Assembly (NCBI RefSeq): GCF_024699925.1
Contig: NZ_JAJOMX010000005.1
Span: 139,181-203,180, forward strand
DNA: 64,000 nt
Reading direction: 5' to 3'
Origin: Mesorhizobium sp. J428
Lineage (GTDB): Bacteria; Pseudomonadota; Alphaproteobacteria; Rhizobiales; Rhizobiaceae
Below are positions 1 to 7,827 of this stretch, one piece after another (positions within the stretch are counted from its first letter, which is position 1; each line of letters begins with the position of its first letter). Below the pieces are notes generated by a model that saw only the letters and a list, made by a program, of their open reading frames with translations, ran no database searches and had not been told where the DNA came from. The position numbers and the translations under genes were made by a program.

Positions 1-1748
1 TCGCGACGAACATCCACCACTTCACGTGCGGCGGCAGCGACCTCGTCGAACTCCTCGCGCTCAGCTGGGTCAAGGGTCTGCTCGACCGAAGCTAGAACCG
101 CTTCCACGCGTTTTTCGTAGGCATCGAATTCCGGACGCGTCATCTCCCGCATCTGTCCATCCTCACCGTTCACGATCTGACTAAACGTTATCATATTGGC
201 TGCATTTTTGACAGCTCCTTGCTTAAAATCCTCTAATACTAGGCTATTTTGGTTGATATCTGGAGCGACTTCGAGACGGGCTTTCTGCAGCACCGCAAAA
301 TTGCGTTCCGGGGCGCCCGGCTCCTCGCTCGCTAGATCGCTCCAGACCTGCGCTGCCGTCGCCGCGTACTGGCTGCTCCGGTCCGAAGTTGTCGGGCTCA
401 ACGCATTCGACCGCTTCGCCTGATATCGAGCCTGTGCCGCGGCGCTCGTCCCCTCATACTCGGTTCGGCCACGATAGCTGACGGGCCGCACCTGGTTGCG
501 CGTGTAGGCCGGCGCGCTAGCGAACTCCCGCCGATCGGTCAGTTCCATGTCGATGCCCTGCTCGCGCGCCTTCTCGGCCATCAGCGAGCGCCATTCCCGG
601 AACAACTGCGGACTGGTGACGATCCGTTCGCCGGTTTCTGACCGCATGGTCACGATGGCATGGGCATGGATATGCGGACGCTTGCCGCCTTCCGCCATCT
701 CCCTCGGATCGAGCGCCGGATCGTGGACGGCGAACACATAGCGGTGTCCCGCAAACTGCTCGCCCAGGAATTCGCGGACCGCTCCCTCGAACGCGGACGC
801 ATCCGTGCCGGCCCGGGCCGAGACGATCAGGTGCAGGACGTCCCTGCCCTTGCGGCTGTGCAGTTCCTTGCGCCATTCCTTCTGCACGAGATCGCCGGCC
901 TGCGTCGCATCACCGATCAGCCGGCCGCTATCGTCGCGGACCTCGCCGTCGGTTGACGCGATCAGTTCCCGAACCCGGGCGGTGCCCCATTCCACGCAAT
1001 TGCCGTAGCCATGAAAACGGAACCGCGCCTCGACGTCCCGGCCGGCCTTTGTGTCGTCGTAGCGCTGCTGCACGATCTCCGCGGCTTTCCGATCGCCAGT
1101 CAGCCGCTCTCCACTCCGGTCGCGCAGAACGACGACGCCACTGACATAGAGTTCCCCATCGGATCGCTCGCGCGCCGCATAGACGAACCGACGATCGCCA
1201 AAACCCGATCGCAGGATCTCGCTCAGCTGATCGTTCTGGTCGACGCCTGAGGAGAGCGAAACCGCGTCTATCGAGGCATGGAAGACGCCGAGATCCCGGC
1301 TGGCGGCACGATTGTCGAAGAGATGCTCCCACTCCGCGCGCTGTTCGGCGAGCGCGTCCCGGCCAAGCACGCGCTCGCCGCGCTCGTTCTCAACGGCAAG
1401 TTCTCCGCTTCGCGACGTGTAGCTCATCATCGCGGCCGCGCGACCGCCGCCGCCATAGGAGGCGAGCTTCACCACCGCCGGCTGGCTCCCCCGCGCCAGC
1501 GCCGCGAAGCGCGTTCGCATCGAGCGGCCGGCCGAGCCTGCGCCGCCACGCGACCACCGCGGTCGACTCCCGCCCAGCCGCCGCGCCCTGCCTAAGCCGC
1601 CAGACCCCTCCTCAGAAAGGCGCGCCACCCCTGCCCTTCGCGGCTCGTCCCAGTCGCTCTTTCCGACCTGGCCGAGTTGCATCTCATGCGTCAGCATGGC
1701 GCGTCGGCGCTCCCACTCCTGCTCGAAGGCGCCGGGAAGGATTTCCAT
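1..1748 (-). CDS. relaxase / mobilization nuclease (C-terminus cut by window edge)
   Basis: The frame is open from an ATG at 1748 to the window edge, giving about 582 codons with no stop. A relaxase nicks oriT and stays covalently bound to the transferred strand. Residues 359-363 read HIHAH inside RPHIHAHAIV, the three-histidine metal site (motif III) of MOBP/VirD2-type relaxases. Tyrosines near the N-terminus (Y98, Y110, in the stretch around KLASYGGGGRAAAMMSYTSR) are candidates for the nicking residue, which I cannot assign. The start overlaps the stop of the upstream mobC-like gene by ATGA, suggesting translational coupling. The family call rests on the His motif and on neighbours MobC, VirC1 and VirC2. 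The C-terminal domain lies outside the window. Confidence 0.85.
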   Translation of the reverse strand, partial: MEILPGAFEQEWERRRAMLTHEMQLGQVGKSDWDEPRRAGVARLSEEGSGGLGRARRLGGSRPRWSRGGAGSAGRSMRTRFAALARGSQPAVVKLASYGGGGRAAAMMSYTSRSGELAVENERGERVLGRDALAEQRAEWEHLFDNRAASRDLGVFHASIDAVSLSSGVDQNDQLSEILRSGFGDRRFVYAARERSDGELYVSGVVVLRDRSGERLTGDRKAAEIVQQRYDDTKAGRDVEARFRFHGYGNCVEWGTARVRELIASTDGEVRDDSGRLIGDATQAGDLVQKEWRKELHSRKGRDVLHLIVSARAGTDASAFEGAVREFLGEQFAGHRYVFAVHDPALDPREMAEGGKRPHIHAHAIVTMRSETGERIVTSPQLFREWRSLMAEKAREQGIDMELTDRREFASAPAYTRNQVRPVSYRGRTEYEGTSAAAQARYQAKRSNALSPTTSDRSSQYAATAAQVWSDLASEEPGAPERNFAVLQKARLEVAPDINQNSLVLEDFKQGAVKNAANMITFSQIVNGEDGQMREMTRPEFDAYEKRVEAVLASVEQTLDPAEREEFDEVAAAAREVVDVRR

Positions 1749-2155
1749 CAGGCCCCCTCCCCACGTCTGACCGCAGCACACCGCCTGGTCATTTCAGCCA
1801 GCTCCGCTGCGAGAGCCGTCGCCACCCCATGCGCGTCCTTGATGCTGCCGGCGACGGCTCCATCGGCCGGCACCCTGCCGGTGTTGATGGCGCGCGCGAT
1901 CTGGTTGAGGTTGCTGCCGATCGCACGCATGCCCTCGGCGAGCAGACCAAACACTGCACGATCTCCCTCCCCGAGGAACGGCCGCACGCCGGCGCCATCC
2001 ATGGAGAGCGACCGCAGGAAGGCCGAGACGGTCATCCCGGCCGCGCTCGCTGCCGCCTCCAGGGCCTCGAACTCGGCCGGCGAGAAGCGTATATGCGCCA
2101 CCCGGTCCTTGCGTTTCGATGCTTCTGAACGGCTGCCGGCCATCGACACACGCAC
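1748..2155 (-). CDS. MobC-like relaxosome accessory protein
   Basis: A 135-residue basic protein. Residues 18-50 (VAHIRFSPAEFEALEAAASA, then GMTVSAFLR) have the strand-helix-helix layout of MobC/ribbon-helix-helix accessory proteins that bind oriT and help load the relaxase. The later LNQIARAINTG segment is also typical of the MobC family. It is the first gene of a two-gene unit with the relaxase (ATGA overlap at 1748). It diverges from the VirC1-like gene across a 261-bp hairpin-rich gap. Start: ATG at 2155; a second Met four codons in (2143) is possible. Family assignment is by motif recognition only. Confidence 0.78.
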   Translation of the reverse strand: MRVSMAGSRSEASKRKDRVAHIRFSPAEFEALEAAASAAGMTVSAFLRSLSMDGAGVRPFLGEGDRAVFGLLAEGMRAIGSNLNQIARAINTGRVPADGAVAGSIKDAHGVATALAAELAEMTRRCAAVRRGEGA

Positions 2156-2416
2156 CCTTGATCGTGGTGTTTGCGGCCGCAGGCCGCGGATCGAGGGCCT
2201 GTCCCTCGATCGTCAGGAAAAATGTATCACATTTTTCCGTATCCTGCCAACTCATAACACATGGATTTTTGCGACAATCTCCTTGAAGTGATGTTTTTCC
2301 ATATCAATATGACTGTATTTTTCCATGTTCGTGTGCTTGCATGTCAATGTGAATCCACGTCCACACGGAAATGGATTCATGCGTCAGTAGAAACACATTT
2401 TTGTGGAGATTCCCCA
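2156..2416. other. mobC/virC1-like divergent intergenic region, candidate oriT
   Basis: AT-richer than its surroundings, with two consecutive perfect 9-bp inverted repeats: GATCGAGGG (2189-2197) with CCCTCGATC (2203-2211), and GGAAAAATG (2216-2224) with CATTTTTCC (2230-2238). The word TTTTTCC recurs in direct orientation at 2232, 2294 and 2318; the last two copies extend to TTTTTCCAT. Relaxase-proximal hairpins plus short direct repeats between mob genes are the usual build of an oriT, and VirC1 proteins bind an overdrive sequence beside the nick site. The nick site itself is not identified. The region must also hold the promoters of both divergent operons. Confidence 0.45.
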
Positions 2417-3118
2417 ATGACTGTCGTGATCGCAGCCATCAACGGCAAGGGAGGCGCGGGCAAGACCACCGCGCTGATGAACATCGCCGGCGAATATGCC
2501 CTGCGTGGCGGCAGAGTCGCCATGATCGACATGGACGCACGCAACAATCTGATGAAGTGGTGGATGGACTGCCAGGAGAAGGACGCCCAGCCCGGGGGGA
2601 TCGAGGTCTACAGCCACAAGACGGCGAGAGGACTGGAGCGGTGGATGGAGGAAAGCGCTGCCGGGTTCGATCACGTGCTGATCGACACTCCGGGTGAAGA
2701 TACCTCGATCGTCGATCCTGTGATCGCAGCGGCCGACCTGGTGATCTCGCCGATCCAGCCGTCAAAACGCGAAGTGCTCGGAGCCATTGATAGCTTCGAA
2801 AACGTAGTGCGCGTCAATGAGGCGCTGGGCCGTCAATGCCGGCACGGCGTGCTGCGGACGCGCATCACCGTGACGGTCAGGCATACGGAACTCTACCGGA
2901 AAATCAGGCCGATCATCGAGGACAAGGTTGGGACTTACCTGTTCCGCACCGAGGTGTTTGAGCGGAATGTCTATAAGGACATCCATAACGGCATCGGGAC
3001 GCTGCAGATGCAGGAGGTGACGGAGGCGATCGCCAAGGCGCGCCGGGAGACGCAGGTGCTGGTGGAGGAAGTCGACGGATTGCTCACGGGCAGGATGCCA
3101 GCGTGGCGTGCGGCATGA
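2417..3118 (+). CDS. VirC1/ParA-family ATPase
   Basis: A 233-residue ParA/MinD-type ATPase. The deviant Walker A KGGAGKTT is at residues 11-18. The Walker A' aspartates follow in MIDMDARN (D38, D40), and a Walker B-like LIDTPGEDT lies near residue 90. The KGGAGKTTALM string and the short length resemble Agrobacterium VirC1, which binds overdrive beside the T-DNA border and stimulates relaxase action and delivery of the transfer complex to the cell pole. I start at ATG 2417, behind GTGGAGA with 7-nt spacing; an open frame runs further upstream but has no ribosome site. The stop overlaps the next gene start (ATGA). A plain plasmid-partition ParA is the alternative, but the relaxase/MobC/RHH context favours a transfer role. 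Confidence 0.85.
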   Translation: MTVVIAAINGKGGAGKTTALMNIAGEYALRGGRVAMIDMDARNNLMKWWMDCQEKDAQPGGIEVYSHKTARGLERWMEESAAGFDHVLIDTPGEDTSIVDPVIAAADLVISPIQPSKREVLGAIDSFENVVRVNEALGRQCRHGVLRTRITVTVRHTELYRKIRPIIEDKVGTYLFRTEVFERNVYKDIHNGIGTLQMQEVTEAIAKARRETQVLVEEVDGLLTGRMPAWRAA

Positions 3119-3471
3119 CCGGCAAAGCGACCCTGTCGTTCGATGAATTTGCCACCGCGCCGCGCAGGCAGCGGGCGGCGGCACCGGAAGGACCGCCTGG
3201 AGGGAACGCCGGACAGCCCCGCCAACCTGCGCCGACAACGGATTCGGGAAGCAAAGAAAGTCCAGAAGACGGTATCGTACAGTCGGAGGCGAGCAAGGCG
3301 CTGCGCCAGATGAAGCGGGCGCGCATGAAAGGCGCGAGTCATTTCGTGAACGTCAATCTGGACCGGGAAACCAAGCGGCGGCTGAAGCTGGCCTCCTTCA
3401 ACATGGACACGTCGATGCAGGCGATCATGGAAAAGGCCATTCGGCAGTATCTCGACACGAACGGCTATTGA
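3115..3471 (+). CDS. VirC2-like ribbon-helix-helix protein
   Basis: 118 residues, starting within the stop of the VirC1-like gene (ATGA at 3115). Residues 1-70 are Pro/Gln/Ala-rich and look disordered. Residues 80-118 (FVNVNLDRETKRRLKLASFN, then a helix ending IRQYLDTNGY) read as one strand and two helices, a ribbon-helix-helix DNA-binding fold. A disordered N-terminus with a C-terminal RHH directly after a VirC1-type ATPase is the arrangement of Agrobacterium virC1-virC2, whose products bind overdrive. Function by analogy: sequence-specific partner of the ATPase at oriT. Alternatively it is a ParB-like centromere-binding partner for partition. Confidence 0.7.
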   Translation: MTGKATLSFDEFATAPRRQRAAAPEGPPGGNAGQPRQPAPTTDSGSKESPEDGIVQSEASKALRQMKRARMKGASHFVNVNLDRETKRRLKLASFNMDTSMQAIMEKAIRQYLDTNGY

Positions 3472-3646
3472 ATGGAAGGCGGTCGCGGCTAGACTAGATC
3501 AAAAGACGAGTTGAAGTCGAGTCCGAATCCCTGCTAGGAACACCATCGTTTTGGCTCTGATTTCTTGGGGCTTTGAGCCAATGTGGGGATTTTCCTCGTC
3601 TCTTTTGACAGGGTTGGGGCAACGGGATTCGGGTCGAGCCCAGCAG

Positions 3647-4150
3647 ATGGCGATCAAGGACGTACAGACTTACATCGACAGGCACGGCCTGGTCGAGACG
3701 AACGACTCAGAGGTCGACAAACCGATTTATCGCAAGCCGGGATTTGGCGGCGTTCGCAGCCTTCTGGAGATGGAGGAGGAAATCAGCCGCTATCTGCGCG
3801 AGCGACGCGATGCGCAGAACCTGAACCGCGAGCAGGTCGGCATGATGGTCGGGCTGCACCACGAAATTTACGCCCGCCACGAGCGGGCCGGAGCCAAGCT
3901 CAGGGTGACCCGGCTGCTTCATCTGGCAGAGTTGCTTGACTTCTCGCCGATCGAGGCGATTTACGCGGCGGCTCCGCAGTTTTTTGGTGAGACCGAGCAG
4001 GAGGCAGAGGTCCGATTCAAGCTCGTGATGCGCATGCTCGACCTGCCGGCTGCGACAGCCCAGAACCTTCTTATGCTGGTCGAGGAACTGTCGCTAGACA
4101 GCGGCGCGGAGAACGCGGCCAAGCCACCGGACACGAAACGCCGAGGCTGA
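3647..4150 (+). CDS. XRE-type helix-turn-helix regulator
   Basis: 167 residues from ATG 3647; the open frame upstream has no ribosome site. Residues about 36-105 form a Cro/CI helix-turn-helix: EEISRYLRERRDAQNLNREQ, then VGMMVGLHHEIYARHERAG, then a helix resembling LLHLAELLDFSPIEAIYAAA. The C-terminal 60 residues are helical with no recognised domain. It stands 175 bp behind the VirC2-like gene on the same strand and may control the transfer module. No operator was identified. 3472-3646 contains nothing else recognisable. Confidence 0.75.
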   Translation: MAIKDVQTYIDRHGLVETNDSEVDKPIYRKPGFGGVRSLLEMEEEISRYLRERRDAQNLNREQVGMMVGLHHEIYARHERAGAKLRVTRLLHLAELLDFSPIEAIYAAAPQFFGETEQEAEVRFKLVMRMLDLPAATAQNLLMLVEELSLDSGAENAAKPPDTKRRG

Positions 4151-4272
4151 CTTGGATCCGCAAAAGAGGACCGGCGCTATCGACCGATAAGCGGGCATCG
4201 ACACAGTGGGCCTGCCTCGTTGTGACAAACAGATAATCGAGGCGGCGACTTGCACCGCCTCGATCGCCGGCC

Positions 4273-4833
4273 TCATGGGTGACCGGCATCGGTCATTGCG
4301 AAAACCTCGTCTGGGTCCGCTCCGCTGCTTTCCCACCAGGCGGCCTCGGCTTCGGCCTCGTTGTAGTAGACGTTCTCGACGCTGAACCTCACGCCGCTGA
4401 CGTCCTCGATTTCGGCGATGATGCTTGCGAGACCGCAGAGCTTGTCGGCCGGAACCGGAACCGTGATCGGCACATCGGAGTCTCGGAGATGCCATTCACC
4501 GGTGCTGAAATTGAAGTATTCGTGGGTGAGATCGTCAACGAGATACTCGTCGAGAAGCGCAACCGGTTCGACCAGCCACGTTTCATAGTACGCCATCTGG
4601 TAATGGTGCAGGTCGTAAGATGCATCCTCTTCGTCTTCGGTGCCGCGCGCTGCGACACGCGCCCGGTCAGCGGCGAGGATATTGCGTTGCGCGGCGATCA
4701 TTTTCGCAAGCTTCGCGGCGAGCGAGTCGTGCACGCTGCGCGCCAGTTCGGTGTCGCAGCCGAGCCGGTTGGCGAGAACGAGGATGCGCAAGCCCGAGAG
4801 CTGCGCGACAAGCATGAGAGTGTTGTGTGCCAT
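4273..4833 (-). CDS. conserved hypothetical protein of the element backbone
   Basis: 186 residues from ATG 4833, which is preceded by a strong AAGGAGG ribosome site. The protein is acidic and helical at first (residues 1-60), with a charged stretch GTEDEEDASYDLHHYQMAYY in the middle and a C-terminal half rich in Asp, Glu and aromatic residues ending VFAMTDAGHP. There is no signal peptide, no membrane segment and no domain I recognise. It is transcribed toward the XRE gene (convergent). Its context among conjugative-element genes suggests an accessory plasmid or island protein; no function is proposed. Confidence 0.7.
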   Translation of the reverse strand: MAHNTLMLVAQLSGLRILVLANRLGCDTELARSVHDSLAAKLAKMIAAQRNILAADRARVAARGTEDEEDASYDLHHYQMAYYETWLVEPVALLDEYLVDDLTHEYFNFSTGEWHLRDSDVPITVPVPADKLCGLASIIAEIEDVSGVRFSVENVYYNEAEAEAAWWESSGADPDEVFAMTDAGHP

Positions 4834-5360
4834 GTCATGGCCTCCTTCATCTTGATGACGGAGGCCCGGTGACGGGCAAGTCGAGCATCGGGTCAAGGAT
4901 CGCGAAGCGACCGCCGGAGGCGGCAAGCGGAGGAACCGATTTTCCGTCGGCGCCCTCCTTCAGGGCGACGGCTGAAAATTGGAGGGGCCGCGCAGTCCTT
5001 GAGGCGATGGGAGCGGCCAGTAGACTGGGACGTCAGAGAGATCCGCATCCCCGTCAGGGGATGCGCCCATATCCGGCGACCAGCCGGCGGGGAGCGCGAG
5101 GGGTTGACCCTCGTGGCATCGGGGGCCGGTCGATCCGGTCCCCGATGCCCTGCGAGATGGGATCGTTACCGAAGGCGGAGACCGCTTCAGCGGGCTCCGT
5201 GAGCGGCGCGCGAGCGACGCGAGTAGAGCCCGGTCGGCCGCAGGCCGGCTCGCCCAAACATTGCACTTCCGGCCGATGCATCAGCAACCTGAATCGATGG
5301 AGACCGACCGATTCATAGAATGCGTTGGACGGCGTTGATCCGGGAAGCAACGATCACGTC
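4834..5360. other. 527-bp noncoding region with four stem-loops
   Basis: No convincing gene on either strand. It contains several inverted repeats in about 210 bp. The first, 4938-4980, is an imperfect arm pair around CGCCCT-ccttc-AGGGCG flanked by ATTTTC/GAAAAT. The second is GCATCCCC (5045-5052) with GGGGATGC (5057-5064). The third, near 5097-5115, is CGAGGG/CCCTCG around TTGA. The fourth, near 5118-5151, is built on CATCGGGG and CCCCGATG. The upstream part carries the promoter and ribosome site of the leftward gene ending at 4273. The density of structure suggests a functional DNA or RNA element, of unknown kind. Confidence 0.4.
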
Positions 5361-5612
5361 ATGCAGGCCGAAGACGCGATCCATCTCCACCGCATCGATC
5401 CTGCGCGCAACATGGCGCGGTTCTATCGCATGTCGTCGACGCCGAGCCTGTTCGGCGACATATGCCTCGTGCGTGAATGGGGACGGATCGGCAGGCCCGG
5501 CCGTATCCGGGTCGACCTTTACGAGACCCGGGAAGAAGCCATTGCCGCACGCGAGGCTCTATCGCGCCTGAGGCGGCGACGCGGCTATCGCGACCTGTCC
5601 AGAACGGAATGA
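5361..5612 (+). CDS. WGR domain protein
   Basis: 83 residues that are almost entirely one WGR domain: an N-terminal strand, NMARFYRM, then LVREWGRIGRPGRIRVDLY with the diagnostic W-G-R, and a final helix EEAIAAREALSRLRRRRGYR. WGR domains occur in PARPs and in bacterial single-domain proteins and are thought to bind nucleic-acid ends or breaks. Single-domain WGR proteins are common on alphaproteobacterial plasmids. Start: ATG 5361 is chosen because the domain begins right after it; an upstream ATG at 5325 is possible. It is followed by a GC-rich hairpin at 5644. Confidence 0.82.
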   Translation: MQAEDAIHLHRIDPARNMARFYRMSSTPSLFGDICLVREWGRIGRPGRIRVDLYETREEAIAAREALSRLRRRRGYRDLSRTE

Positions 5613-5643
5613 CGTTCGAGGGTGACGGCTAGCCCGGCACGAA

Positions 5644-5680
5644 AAGGGCCCGCGCCGGAACATCGTCCGGCGCGGGCCTT
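5644..5680. terminator. GC-rich stem-loop between convergent genes
   Basis: Arms GGCCCGCGCCGG and CCGGCGCGGGCC flank an 8-nt loop, with AA before and TT after. It lies between the stop of the WGR gene and the stop of the leftward 5690-6016 gene, so it could end transcription from both sides. The T-tract is short, so factor-independent termination is inferred, not certain. Confidence 0.5.
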
Positions 5681-5689
5681 ATGTGTCGG

Positions 5690-6016
5690 CTACTTGGATT
5701 GCAGGTGTCGCAGCAACGCAGCGAGCGGGCCGTCATGGGGAGGACGGTCGGCCTCGTCTGCGAAGTCGGCGCGGAGCTGCGCCACGACATCTTGGGGCAG
5801 CGGCATGAAGCTGTAGCCTCTGGACAGCGTCGCCGTCTGTAGAGCGTCGATCGTTTCGAACTCGCGATCGCTGTTGCCGAGCCACAGAGCGAGATCGTCG
5901 CCGGTCTCGTCGGGGAACGCCTGCAGGAAGAAAGTGCGCAGCGGCGGATCGTAGCCGATGACGGCTTGCGTGTCGGAGCGGCCGTCGCTGGTGACGGTGA
6001 TGGTGTAGCGGCTCAT
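5690..6016 (-). CDS. small conserved hypothetical protein
   Basis: 108 residues, ATG at 6016 preceded by AGGAGG. The N-terminus SRYTITVTSDGRSDTQAVIG followed by a line of strands resembles a compact beta-rich domain; the second half is helical and acidic (VVAQLRADFADEADRPPHDG). No signal peptide or catalytic motif. It is followed downstream by the hairpin at 5644 and preceded by one at 6049, so it is probably its own small transcription unit within the leftward backbone cluster. I do not recognise the family. Confidence 0.72.
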   Translation of the reverse strand: MSRYTITVTSDGRSDTQAVIGYDPPLRTFFLQAFPDETGDDLALWLGNSDREFETIDALQTATLSRGYSFMPLPQDVVAQLRADFADEADRPPHDGPLAALLRHLQSK

Positions 6017-6048
6017 GGAAGCCTCCTGATCGTGTGTCGAACGAAAGA

Positions 6049-6074
6049 GAGCCGACCCCTTGCGGGGCCGGCTC
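6049..6074. repeat. GC-rich stem-loop in the 6016/6083 gap
   Basis: GAGCCG-a-CCCC-ttg-c-GGGG-c-CGGCTC forms an almost perfect hairpin between the DUF736 stop and the next leftward gene. Similar hairpins sit in other backbone gaps (16504, 17029, 17598). It may be an attenuator, a terminator or an mRNA-stabilizing element. Confidence 0.5.
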
Positions 6075-6082
6075 GCTGCGGT

Positions 6083-6406
6083 TCACTGCGGGTTGTTCCA
6101 CAGGATCACCTTCTTGTTCTCGTCGCCGCCCGGTGCGGGAGCGAGGTTGCCAAAGATCACGCCGATCTCGGGGGCTTCGAGCTTGACCGAGAGGTATTCC
6201 TCGCCCGAACGCTGAGAGATGCGGTTCCAGCCGGCTCCGATCTCGAAGCCCGTGCGCTTGTTGACGATGCGGTAGTCGGGAGCATCCTCGCGGGACTTGT
6301 TGGTATTCGGGATCAGGGTGATCGGGGCGTTGACCCGCAGCGTGGCGAACACCCCTTCCATCGAGCCGTCGGCCTTGGCGGTGAGGTTTGCGATCGTGGT
6401 GGCCAT
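6083..6406 (-). CDS. DUF736 family protein
   Basis: 107 residues matching the DUF736 pattern. The N-terminus MATTIANLTAKADGSMEGVF is followed by a strand ITLIPN, DYRIVNKRTGFEIGAGWNR, YLSVKLEAPEIGVIFGNLAP, and an acidic/Asn-rich end with KVILWNN. DUF736 proteins are small beta proteins found almost only on alphaproteobacterial plasmids and conjugative elements; their biochemical role is unknown. I start at 6406, 8 nt from AAGGAG, rather than at the ATG two codons upstream, which is only 2 nt from it. A 750-bp noncoding stretch lies upstream. Confidence 0.85.
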   Translation of the reverse strand: MATTIANLTAKADGSMEGVFATLRVNAPITLIPNTNKSREDAPDYRIVNKRTGFEIGAGWNRISQRSGEEYLSVKLEAPEIGVIFGNLAPAPGGDENKKVILWNNPQ

Positions 6407-7156
6407 GGGCATTTCTCCTTCGTTTGCATCGGGACCATTCCCGATGGCGCCGCTGGAGAGGGCCGACCTGCTGCGGTCACTCGGCACAAATTCTGGAAAA
6501 TTCTATTTGCCGCAGACAGCGGGCCGCACTTTCAAAGGGCCCCGCTTGCGGGAAGGAAAGTGCCTGGCCCGCAAACAAAAGACCGAAATCGAATTTTCCT
6601 GAATTTTTGCCGAGCGTACCCCCAACGGGGGTTGACCGCAAAAGCAGGCGGTCCGCTACAAAGGCGACATAACCACGGGAATGCTCCGGATGTGAGCGAA
6701 GGTGACGAACCCCGGCCACCATCGCAGATCCTGCCCGGCGCGGCGGCGGTGGGTATGCGTTTGCCGCCCTGCGGATCTGTCCCTTCGTCACCGTGCCGCT
6801 CCGACCGCCCGCGAGGTGATCCCCAGCCCCAGCTTCCGTCACGCGCCGGGTTTCGCGGTCGCGGCAGGCTGGTGGTGCTCTGCTCCAACACCGGCGAGAT
6901 GGCCCGCGATCAGGCACGACAGCCGAGTTTGTTGGCCCTGATCCGCAACCGCCCTGCCCTTGGCGCAACAGACAGGCAGGACGTCACTGAGGGATTGCCC
7001 GTGGTCCGCGACGGCCGGTCTCGCGGGGGCCGGCTTCGATTGGAGCAAGTGAACGATCGCCGCAGCCGGCGCCATCGTCGGGGTTGGCCTTCGGCCGGGT
7101 CAAAGTGGGCGGCTGGCGCCGCCTGGTCGCAAGCCGGGTAAAGTGGTCCGCCACGA
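6407..7156. other. 750-bp region without a supported gene
   Basis: Open frames here, including a long rightward one beginning at 5966, have arginine/proline-rich compositions typical of GC-rich noncoding frames and no family resemblance. The notable contents are a nested palindrome at 6495-6599 and a short hairpin with arms ACCCCC and GGGGGT around CAACG-like sequence near 6618-6632. The remainder (6660-7150) shows nothing I can name. The promoter of the DUF736 gene must be here. Confidence 0.4.
6495..6599. repeat. 105-bp nested imperfect palindrome
   Basis: Outer arms GGAAAATTC (6495-6503) and GAATTTTCC (6591-6599) are perfect complements. Inside them GCGGGCCGCACTTTC (6519-6533) pairs with GAAAGTGCCTGGCCCGC (6556-6572) apart from a 2-nt bulge. 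The centre is a G/C-rich loop with GGGCCCC. The symmetry centre is near 6546. It lies about 90 bp upstream of the DUF736 start. Such size and nesting suggest a binding region, an origin-like site or a strong RNA/ssDNA fold. Confidence 0.6.
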
Positions 7157-7691
7157 TCAGGCTTCGAGAGCGAGACGCTCGTCCGCCGTCATGCGGGCTT
7201 CGACAGCGCCGCGCACGTCAGACCCGGCATTGCGCAGCATGGCGCTCCAGTCCGCCGTATTGTGGATGGTCGCCGCCCTGCCACGCAGGATATCGTAGAC
7301 GACGCACGGCGATCCGATCACGGCAAGGCGCATGACGTTGAGGCATGTGCCCGGCGAGGCGCCGTCCCAGATCATCAGGCCGAAATCGGCGCGCCGGGCC
7401 ATCTCGCGGTCCTTCGCTGCATGGAACGCAGATCCCTGAGCACCGTCGGCCGGCGGTATGCGATAGGCCGCCCAGTCGCCGAGATTGTTGCGAGGTTCCC
7501 TTCCGGCATGGAAGACGCCGACATGTTCGTAGCCGTGCCCCGGCGAGCAGGCTCTGCACCTCGGCATCTGCGCCAGGTGCATCGCCGATCAGCACGCCGT
7601 GCTCGGCCGCCACGATCGCGCCGATGCGCGCGACGGCGGATTGCGGCAATTCGAATATGTCGCGTGACCCGCCTATGAATATCATCGCCAT
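7157..7691 (-). pseudogene. SLOG-like Rossmann protein, frameshifted
   Basis: Two overlapping frames together encode one protein. Codons from 7691 give MAMIFIGGSRDIFELPQSAV, then VLIGDAPGADAEVQSLLAG. The +1 frame continues HGYEHVGVFHAGREPRNNLG and, later, ADFGLMIWDGASPGTCLNVM and GSPCVVYDI. Removing one G from the GGGG run at 7538-7541 joins them. GGSR near the N-terminus, GDAPGAD and MIWDG-S-GT are nucleotide-loop signatures of the SLOG/DprA-like Rossmann superfamily. The ribosome site is GAGAGTCACC upstream of 7691. The next leftward-strand gene (7828-8769) has a related domain. Either a true pseudogene or a homopolymer sequencing error. Confidence 0.7.
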
Positions 7692-7827
7692 GGTGACTCT
7701 CCTTTTTCCTGCAACCCCCGCCCCTCTGCCTCCTGCCTCTCCCTCTGGGCGCGCGCGACATGCTGCGCTGTGCCGGCTGTCGAGGAGCGACGCGCCGTGG
7801 TCGGCGCATCGCCAAGGAAACCGGCGC

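Noticed and set aside
5966-7141. Rightward open frame of 391 codons
   Set aside because: Runs antisense through the DUF736 gene and the palindrome; Arg/Pro/Gly-rich composition typical of GC-rich noncoding frames.
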